A stretch of DNA of 64,000 bases from Spirodela intermedia (lineage: Eukaryota; Streptophyta; Magnoliopsida; Alismatales; Araceae), in the NCBI GenBank assembly GCA_902729315.2, contig LR746268.1, positions 4,519,501 to 4,583,500 on the forward strand, in the 5' to 3' direction. Below, piece after piece: positions 58,401 through 64,000 of this stretch. Below the pieces are notes generated by a model that saw only the letters and a program-made list of their open reading frames with translations, searched no databases and was not told the DNA's origin. Made by a program: the position numbers and the translations under genes. Numbering within the stretch: position 1 is the first letter of the stretch; every line of letters starts with the position of its first letter.

Positions 58401-61400
58401 GTAAGTTGTATTTGGCTAATGCTCAAAATGAAGATGGTGTTGAGCCCATGATTCAAGGAGGAGAGAGTTAAGACGGATCTACTTCCTCTCAACCTTTAGA
58501 GATTGAAAAACTCAGAGAAGAAATTGAACAGTTGAGGAGGATGGTCAGCTCTAGTTCCCTCATTCATAGGAGGATGGTAAGTATTTTCCTAAATGTCTTC
58601 CAATATATTTAAATACCTCATCATTGGCATCACCTTCACCTCAAAATGTGTCCTGGATCATTGATTCTGAAGCTACTGATCATATGACACCATATACATC
58701 ACTATTCATAACATACGAGGTATGTACCAATAATTGGAAGGTTATTACTACAAGTGGAGATTTGTTACTTGTAGCTAGTAGGATTAATTCATCTTGAGAA
58801 ATTGAGGTCATTAAGATATGTTCTTCATGTTCCAAGCTTGAATGCATATCTATTGTCATGGAGAAAATTAGGTGAAGACTTGAATTGTCTGATATTATTT
58901 GACAACGATTTCTGTTTCTTCTATGGCAAGACTTCGGGCAAGAGGATTGGGCATGTTAGAGCATGGAATAGACTCTACTACACAGGGCGTATGGACAAGA
59001 CATTCTTGACGAATTTCAGTCCAAACATTTCTACTTCTGCTTTTGCTTCTCCCTTGAACAAATCGTTGTTGTTGCATTGTCGCTTGTGACATTCATCCAT
59101 AAAAGTACATAGAGACTTATTTTCAAAACTATGTTGTGCAATTGGTGAATCTACTTTCAGATGTGAACCCTGTCAAATAGCTTAGTGATGAATTTCATTT
59201 CCTCTACTGGAAATAAAAGTGAATCCCCTTTTTACATAATACATTCTGATATATGGGGTCCTTTTTACTATTAGATGACTGTACTAAGTTCACATGGATT
59301 TACTTAATAAAAATAAAATCAGAAGTTAGTAGTGTCATTCAGAGGTTTATCAAGCTAATTCAAAATCAGTTCAATATAACTCCCAAGAAATTCCGATCAG
59401 ACAATACTAAGGATTTTTTCAATTCTATTGTCTCCTATTTCTTTGTTGATGAGGGCATTGTTCATGAATCTTCTTGACCCTATACACCCTAGTAAAATGA
59501 GGTAGCTGAAAGAAAGATTGGACAACTGCTGAAAATAACAAAGGATGTCATGTTTAGAGTCCAAGTGCCAAAGTACTTGTGGAGTGAGGCAGTACTAATG
59601 GCCACTCATCTTGTTAATTGTCTTACATCAGAAGTATTATTATTTAAGACTCCCAAAGCCTTATTGTAGGGTCATTATTTGACTGTGCATGCACTATGGA
59701 CCAGATTTACCTCTTTGAATATTTGGTAGTGTTGCATACATCCATCAATCTCAAAATGGACTGTCTAAATTTGCCCCTAGAGCCATAAAGGTACTCTTTA
59801 TGGGCTACTTCAATACACAAAAAGGGTATAAATTTTATGACCCAAGATATCAAAAATTTATTGTGACAATTAATGTCACATTTGATGAAAGTAGCATGTA
59901 TTTCCAGTAGAAAACAACTCAAGTATCTAGCTGTGATATTTTTGTGCAAAAAAACACAATTGACACATTGAGATTCTCGAGGAGAATGAAGCTCCTGAAA
60001 TGATACTAGTAAATTTTCTAGCACTTCCACCTCCACCAAATCGATTTGGTCGAAGTTATTATCAAAGAAAGTTAAAGATAATCAGAGATACTCATGAATA
60101 GGATCTGTCTGACATAGTAGATGCCCATGAACAAGATCTGCATGATGCAGCAGATGCCTATGATTCTATTGTTGAATGTGACAATCATCAATTGATCAGC
60201 ATAACCTTCTTATTACTCAAGGAAATGAAATCTACCCTATTGCTCTCCGCAAAGGAAATTAGAGAATGTACAAAGAAAAAGGTAGATTCATCATATAATT
60301 ATGTATCTTATCATTACCTATCTTCGTAATATAGGATGTTTATGTTAGTTATTGTTAAACACAATACTCAAAACACTGATGAAGCCTTAAGAAGCCCTCT
60401 ATGGAAAAAAGTAATGGATGAGGAGATGATGGCTCTACAGAAGAATCAAACTTGGGAAGTCATGCTACTTCTTAAAGAGAAGAAAACTGTGGGTTGTAGA
60501 TGGGTATATATGATTAAGTATAAATCTAATGGGACTATTGAGCGTTTTAAAGCTTGGCTGGTGGCAAAAGGCTTCACCCAATGTTATGGTATTGATTACA
60601 TGGAGACCTTTGCTTCAGTTGCGAAAATGGGAATAGTTTCGATATTAATATCCTTGGCAGTGCATTATGGATGGTCCCTATTACAATATGATGTGAAAAA
60701 TACATTCTTGTATGGAGAAATCTTAGAAAAAATATATATGGAGCTTCCACTAGGATACAAAGACCCAAATGATACTCTAAAAGAATGCAGACTTAAGAAG
60801 GCATTATATGGCTTAAAATAGTCACCAATAGCCTGATTTGCTTGCTTAACCAAAACAATGAGGGCTTTGGGGTTCAAGCAAGCAAATGGAGATCATATCT
60901 TATTTTATAAACGATTGAGTTTAGGAAAAATGACAATCTTACTAGTATATGTCAATGACTTGATTGTCACAGGAAATGATATGCAAGAAATCACTTCTCT
61001 TCAAAAACAATTGAGGGCTGTTTTTGATTTCAAAGTGTTGGGACAACTAAAATACTTATTGGAAATTGAGGTAGCCTATTCTCGTGGAAATTTATTCCTA
61101 TCTCAAAGAAAGTATATTATAGATTTACTCAACTATACAAGCATAAGTAACTGTAAACTAGCATGTACATCAATTGAAGCAAAGCATTGTATTGGGGCTT
61201 CAAAGGAAAGCGATCAAGTAGATAAGGGCTCTTATCAATGGCTAGTGGGAAAATTAATTTATCTATCTCATACTAGATCGGATATTGCTTAGTCAATTGG
61301 AGTGCATAAGCCAATATATGCATGACCCTAGGGAGGTACATCATCAAGCTGCTCAACAAGTTCTAGCCTATCTTCAAGGAACAATTGGCATGGGAATCCT

Positions 61401-64000
61401 ATTTAAAAGGGGAGATTCTCTTAGAGTAGACATCTATACCGATGTTGATTATGCTGGTTCAGTTGATGATAGGCACTCTACCATTTGCTATTGTTGTCTC
61501 ATTGGAGGAAATTTGGTCACTTGGTGAAGCCAAAAATAAAGAGTTGTGGTTCGATCAAGTGCTGAAGCAGAATTTAGGGCTATGGCCCTTGAGATTTGTG
61601 AAGGCATTTGGATAAAAAATATACTAAATGACTTATAAATACCCATGGAAGGTTTGATTACCTTGTTCTGTGACAATCAGTCCGTGATAAGTATTGCACA
61701 TGATTCTGTTCAACATAACAAGACCAAACACATTGAAGTAGATAGATATTTTATTAAAGAGAAACTTGAATAAGAGATGTTTTGCACAGATCAGTTGGGT
61801 GATATATTAACTTAGGGCATTTCTGCAAGAGAGTTCTGCAAACAAAGGAGCAAGCTGGGCATGAATGATATTCATGCACCAGCTTGAGGGAGAGTGTTAT
61901 GCAGACCAAGTTTTTCTATATTAAGCTTTCCTTCTATTTTCCTTTCTGTCCTATTATTAGATGTATATCCTTTTTCATGTTTCTGTTATTAGACCTTTGT
62001 AATACTGGAAAGGTTTATTAGACACCAATATAAATACCGGCATACTACCTTGAGAAGGGCTAAGTCAATTTTTCCCTTTCCTACTTCTGATGATCTTGTA
62101 ACAATCCAACATAGACCAAAAAGTGATGATTAGTCCTTGGATCTAGGCAAATGACAATACAACAAAGAAAAACCAAAATATGTTGTTGTCTCCATCAACA
62201 TTCAACAATAATGTTTTTATTAGTCTTTTCAACTTTGTATCTAGAGAAAGAGGGCAAAAAGCACATGACAATGATCATAGTATGGTCTAGGGTTTATATT
62301 CAAACCCTAGACCATAACATAAAGGGTCGTAGCATTAGTTTGGTCACTAGAATGGGCCATAATGAAAGGGGCCAATTCAAGGGCCCACTATATTTAACAC
62401 CCCTCCTCAAACTGGAGCATAGATACCATATGCACCAAGCTTGGTACAAAAAGCTAACACTTAAGGATCAAGAAGCGGTTTGGTGAAAAGGTTTGTAAGT
62501 TGGTTTTCAGATGACATTAATAGTAGTAATGAGTTGAGCTTGAATTTTCTCTCAAATAAAATGGTAGTCAACTTTGATGTATTTTGTGTGCTCATGGAAA
62601 ATAAGGTTCGATGCAATATGCATGGCAACTTGATTGTCACATCAAAGTTCTATAGGACCTAGAGGAAGAAACTTGAAGTCCTCAAGAAAATGGTGAATCC
62701 AAATGAGTTCACATGTGGTATGTGCTGTAGCCTTGTACTCAAACTCTACAATAGATCGTGAGACCACTAAAAGGTTTATTAGACACTAATGACAAGTTGT
62801 AGATCTCCTGTCGATACTGCTTCCAATTCAATTAGCATCACGAAAATCTTGGATGTTCAGATAAGGTATCCACTATGATGTTGATCCATAAAATGATTTA
62901 CAACACATAGAAAATGAGATGTTTGGCCAAGTGACAGTCAAGTAGAGGACTTTGTCAACTAGGTGTTGATATTGTCTTAGATTGTCTAATAATTCCTCTT
63001 CTACATGAGACAACTTTAAATGGGGATCCATAGGAGGAGTAGTTGGTTTTGCTTCAATCATACATGTTTCTACAAGTAGATCAGGAGTACACTTTCATTG
63101 GTTGATAATGATCCCTTCCCTAGAATGAGCAACCTCTATCCCAAGGAAGTACTTGAGATTGTTGGGATCCTTAGTGGCAAATTGACTCTACAAAAAGGTG
63201 TTGAGGTGAGATATACCAGCATTATCATTCCTAGTGATAACGATGTTGTTGACATAGACAACTAATAAGATACACCTAGTTGAAGAGTACTGATAAAAGA
63301 CAAAGTGATCAACACCACATCTCTAAAGACCAAACTCACTCAAGGTGTTGCTAAGCCGACTGAATTATGGTCAAGGAGATTACTTCAAACCATAAAGGGA
63401 CTTGTGTAATTGACAAATTATATTAGCCCCCATGTATACTAAATCTTAGAGGTTGTGTCATATATATCTCTTCTTCTATAATGCCATGAAGAAAAACATT
63501 CATTATATCAAGTTGATAGAGAGGCTAAGAGAAGAGAACTACCAAGGTAAACACAATACGAATAGAGGTAATCTTAGCAACAAGATAGAAAGTCTCTAAA
63601 TAATCTTCACCATATACTTAAGTGAAGCCTTTTGCCACCAAATGAGCTTTCAAGAGATTAATTGTACCATCAGGTCCAACTTTAACTGTAAAGACCCATT
63701 TGCAACCAACAATGAACTTTCCTAGAGGATGTGAGATAAGTTCCTAAGTTTGGTTCTTCTCAAGTGCATCCATCTCCTTAATCATAGCGGCACACCATTT
63801 GGGATGACTTAGTACTTCTGAAATAGTCTTAGTAGGATAATGGGATAACGTAGATATAAAAACTAAGTAGGTAGGGGACAAGTGATGATAAAATGCAAAG
63901 TTAGACATAAGATAGCATATACAAGAACTTTTTTCTTTTCATAAGGCGATAGGGAAATCAAGATTATCGGTCACTAATATGCTCGCTTCCAGTTCCTTAG
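37410..64000 (+). CDS. AAE16: Plastid long-chain acyl-ACP/acyl-CoA synthetase (AAE15/AAE16-like), 5' part only
   Basis: The N-terminal half of an AMP-forming fatty-acid activating enzyme. AAE15/AAE16 of Arabidopsis act in plastids and can load free fatty acids onto acyl carrier protein. Eight exons are visible: 37410-37580, 40732-40932, 45148-45262, 51524-51611, 52316-52527, 54614-54729, 56373-56522 and 56691-56758, in continuous frame for about 373 residues of an expected ~700. Exon 1 is a Ser/Arg-rich transit peptide ending R-I-L-C-G-A-A; it is the least certain exon. Conserved blocks: [39 protein letters not shown], and V-P-L-V-Y-E-T-L-Y. The AMP-binding loop is [10 protein letters not shown] (residues 281-290) rather than the usual T-S-G-T-T-G-x-P-K-G. 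The C-terminal half is not in the window; intron 8 exceeds 7.2 kb and holds retroelements. Introns 1-6 are also transposon-rich. AAE15 versus AAE16 cannot be decided. Confidence 0.88.
39026..39290 (-). mobile_element. LTR with adjoining 3' internal end of a small LTR element (AAE intron 1)
   Basis: On the minus strand a polypurine-like CTTGAGGGAAAA (39224-39213) precedes an LTR that starts TGTCGAAAG at 39212 and runs to about 39026. The LTR resembles those at 48263-48433 and 55489-55660 (shared block ggggagaacggc..accgcctc). The stretch 39213-39290 matches, in reverse, the internal end near 55430-55488 (gtgaatgctcatcaacaac). No coding sequence is visible, so the element is truncated. Confidence 0.7.
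41490..43500 (-). mobile_element. Decayed Ty1/copia element on the minus strand (AAE intron 2)
   Basis: Read on the minus strand, 43161-42877 contains the [10 protein letters not shown] block found between integrase and reverse transcriptase, and 42439-42200 the reverse transcriptase block L-R-Y-F-L..V-A-Y-T-K with I-S-Q-H-K-Y-I. Near 41610-41597 a purine tract (C-A-G-C-T-T-G-A-G-G-G-G) is followed by TGTTGA, a 3' LTR start at 41596. Many stops and gaps are present. The ends are approximate. Confidence 0.75.
43550..44480 (-). mobile_element. Second copia fragment on the minus strand (AAE intron 2)
   Basis: On the minus strand a purine tract (AGCTTGAGGAGGGC) precedes TGTTAGG at about 43562, the start of a 3' LTR. 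The sequence above it to about 44480 is similar, block by block, to the minus-strand element at 62400-63900 (the shared 'caatttctacaagga..gat' and 'cgtgaga' regions). It is a decayed RNase H / 3' end fragment of that same family. Confidence 0.6.
46319..47015 (-). pseudogene. Processed pseudogene fragment of cobalamin-independent methionine synthase
   Basis: On the minus strand this reads the N-terminal part of plant methionine synthase (MetE type) without introns. In order: [18 protein letters not shown] (near 46985-46930), [38 protein letters not shown], and Y-F-A-D-V..Y-K-T-L-T-S-L at the low-coordinate end. There are frameshifts (near 46860 and 46600-46560) and stops near 46420. It covers roughly 230 residues of a ~765-residue enzyme. 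The lack of introns points to an RNA-copied fragment. It lies on the same strand as the LTR/primer-site unit at 48250-48433, which suggests capture by that element. It is not functional. Confidence 0.85.
47805..48005 (-). repeat. 34-bp minisatellite, six copies
   Basis: Six tandem units of 32-34 bp with the core 'actcggcagaggcggaaggc' followed by 'ctcgccgga'. Units differ from each other at several positions. The array lies in what should be the leader region, downstream of the primer-binding site of the minus-strand LTR element. In translation it gives Arg/Gly/Glu-rich repeats, but there is no evidence that it is coding. Confidence 0.9.
48263..48433 (-). mobile_element. LTR of a non-autonomous LTR element (AAE intron 3)
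   Basis: A 171-bp LTR bounded by TGTTGGAA..TTCCAACA. Directly inside, on the minus strand, is TGGTATCAGAGC (48262-48251), a perfect tRNA-Met primer-binding site, so this is a 5' LTR of a minus-strand element. The internal region continues to lower coordinates with the 34-bp repeats and then the MetE fragment. No gag or pol sequence and no 3' LTR could be found, so the element is either non-autonomous (TRIM/LARD-like) or truncated. Confidence 0.75.
49703..50345 (-). other. Unrecognised open frames in AAE intron 3
   Basis: Two consecutive minus-strand frames of 102 and 109 codons (50345-50037 and 50032-49703) are separated by one stop and five bases. They have ordinary, non-repetitive composition (for example [14 protein letters not shown]). 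They may be a broken coding fragment carried by a transposon. I do not recognise the family. Confidence 0.25.
53862..53898. repeat. 9-bp tandem repeat in AAE intron 5
   Basis: Four units of 'cattgtctt/cactgtctt'. The surrounding intron (52528-54613) also holds two similar copies of 'aaacttcgg..aacctaggaaa' at about 53748 and 54010, suggesting old LTR-derived DNA. No coding feature is seen. Confidence 0.7.
55310..55660 (+). mobile_element. 3' end and LTR of a small LTR element (AAE intron 6)
   Basis: A plus-strand copy of the family seen at 39026-39290 and 48263-48433. The internal end (55430-55488, with gtgaatgctcatcaacaactt) runs into an LTR starting TGTTGAAAG at 55489. The LTR contains 'ccattctcccctctgtccttcatgac' (shared with the other two in reverse) and fades near 55660. 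There is no coding sequence. Confidence 0.7.
56902..57109 (+). repeat. 5' LTR of the copia element
   Basis: Starts TGTTACGCAG and ends ATTAACA; the primer-binding site follows at once. Aligned by eye to the 3' LTR with about 20 differences, many of them C/T or G/A. Confidence 0.9.
57298..57446 (+). repeat. ~41-bp tandem repeat in the copia leader
   Basis: Three units of 41-42 bp (57323-57364, 57365-57405, 57406-57446), each containing 'ttcttga..gtggca', plus a partial unit before them (from about 57298). The array lies between the primer-binding site and the gag start near 57545. Confidence 0.85.
61895..62103 (+). repeat. 3' LTR of the copia element
   Basis: Starts TGTTATGCAG after the purine tract G-A-G-G-G-A-G-A-G and ends GTAACA. 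Confidence 0.9.
62104..64000 (-). mobile_element. Decayed Ty1/copia element on the minus strand, cut by the right edge
   Basis: On the minus strand the order from high to low coordinate is the reverse transcriptase block L-V-A-K-G-F-T (near 63640), V-F-L-H-G..E-E-E-I-Y-M (near 63490), Y-V-N-N-I in place of Y-V-D-D-I (near 63260), [11 protein letters not shown] (near 63150) and the P-M-D-P-H-L-K-L block (near 63020). It ends with a purine tract (CTCCAGTTTGAGGAGGGG) and a 3' LTR start TGTTAAATATAG at about 62399. Stops are frequent. The LTR presumably extends down towards 62140. The 5' end is outside the window. Confidence 0.8.

Larger units (their letters stand above)
56902..62103 (+). mobile_element. 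Ty1/copia retrotransposon with both LTRs, defective (AAE intron 8)
   Basis: Two LTRs of about 208 bp, 56902-57109 and 61895-62103, start TGTTA(C/T)GCAG and end (T)AACA. They are roughly 90% alike by eye. A tRNA-Met primer site with one mismatch (TGGTATTAGAGC) follows at 57110-57121, and a purine tract precedes the 3' LTR (61880-61894). On the plus strand the order is gag with a CX2CX4HX4C zinc knuckle (about 58330-58372), protease, integrase (about 59200-59700), reverse transcriptase (60336-61292) and RNase H (61300-61780), which is the copia order. Numerous stops and frame breaks occur. The protease D-S-G is D-S-E and the reverse transcriptase Y-V-D-D is Y-V-N-D. It is not autonomous. No clear 5-bp target duplication is seen. 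Confidence 0.92.

Noticed and set aside
1-64000. tRNA or rRNA genes
   Set aside because: I looked for the conserved GGTTCRA-type T-loop with matching acceptor stems and found none; the tRNA-Met-like sequences are retrotransposon primer sites.

Overview
This window is nuclear DNA from a flowering plant. The genes have spliceosomal introns with GT..AG ends. A photosystem I antenna gene and plastid-targeted enzymes are present, and large Ty1/copia retrotransposons fill introns and intergenic DNA. Very GC-rich coding exons (PPR, Lhca1, glucosyltransferase and glucanase genes) in AT-rich surroundings, together with many long (CT)n/(GA)n tracts, suggest a monocot-like genome, but I cannot name the species. 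All exon boundaries were set by eye from GT/AG signals, reading frame and remembered family sequences.

Layout. 1-6050: intergenic DNA rich in CT/GA microsatellites, with no gene I can support. 6052-7596 (-): intronless P-type PPR gene. 7700-9650: AT-rich DNA holding a decayed copia remnant. 10154-11156 (-): four-exon Lhca1 gene. 11600-14400: intergenic. 14628-18125 (+): eight-exon MFSD5-like transporter gene. 19340-20803 (-): intronless UGT75-like glycosyltransferase gene in which the usual catalytic His is Asn. 22457-26338 (+): seven-exon plastid BCCP gene (acetyl-CoA carboxylase subunit). 28378-33914 (+): twelve-exon PAF1/ELF7 gene. 34428-35974 (-): GH17/X8 beta-1,3-glucanase gene with a short last exon. 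37410 to the right edge (+): the first eight exons of an AAE15/AAE16-like plastid acyl-ACP/acyl-CoA synthetase gene, whose introns are inflated by transposons and whose 3' half lies beyond the window.

The AAE locus makes up the right 26 kb. Its introns hold three LTRs of one small LTR family, one of them with a tRNA-Met primer site, a 34-bp tandem repeat leader and a nearby methionine synthase retrocopy. They also hold decayed minus-strand copia fragments, a copia element with both LTRs (56902-62103), and another minus-strand copia running off the right edge.

Functionally this is an ordinary mix of nuclear genes. BCCP and the AAE protein both act in plastid fatty-acid metabolism and Lhca1 acts in the thylakoid, but nothing suggests co-regulation. 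I found no new multi-gene system. The points most worth a second look are the Asn-for-His change in the glycosyltransferase, the MetE retrocopy beside LTR-element parts, tandem-repeat leaders in two unrelated LTR elements, the altered AMP-binding loop of the AAE protein, and stop-free introns in BCCP and PAF1.
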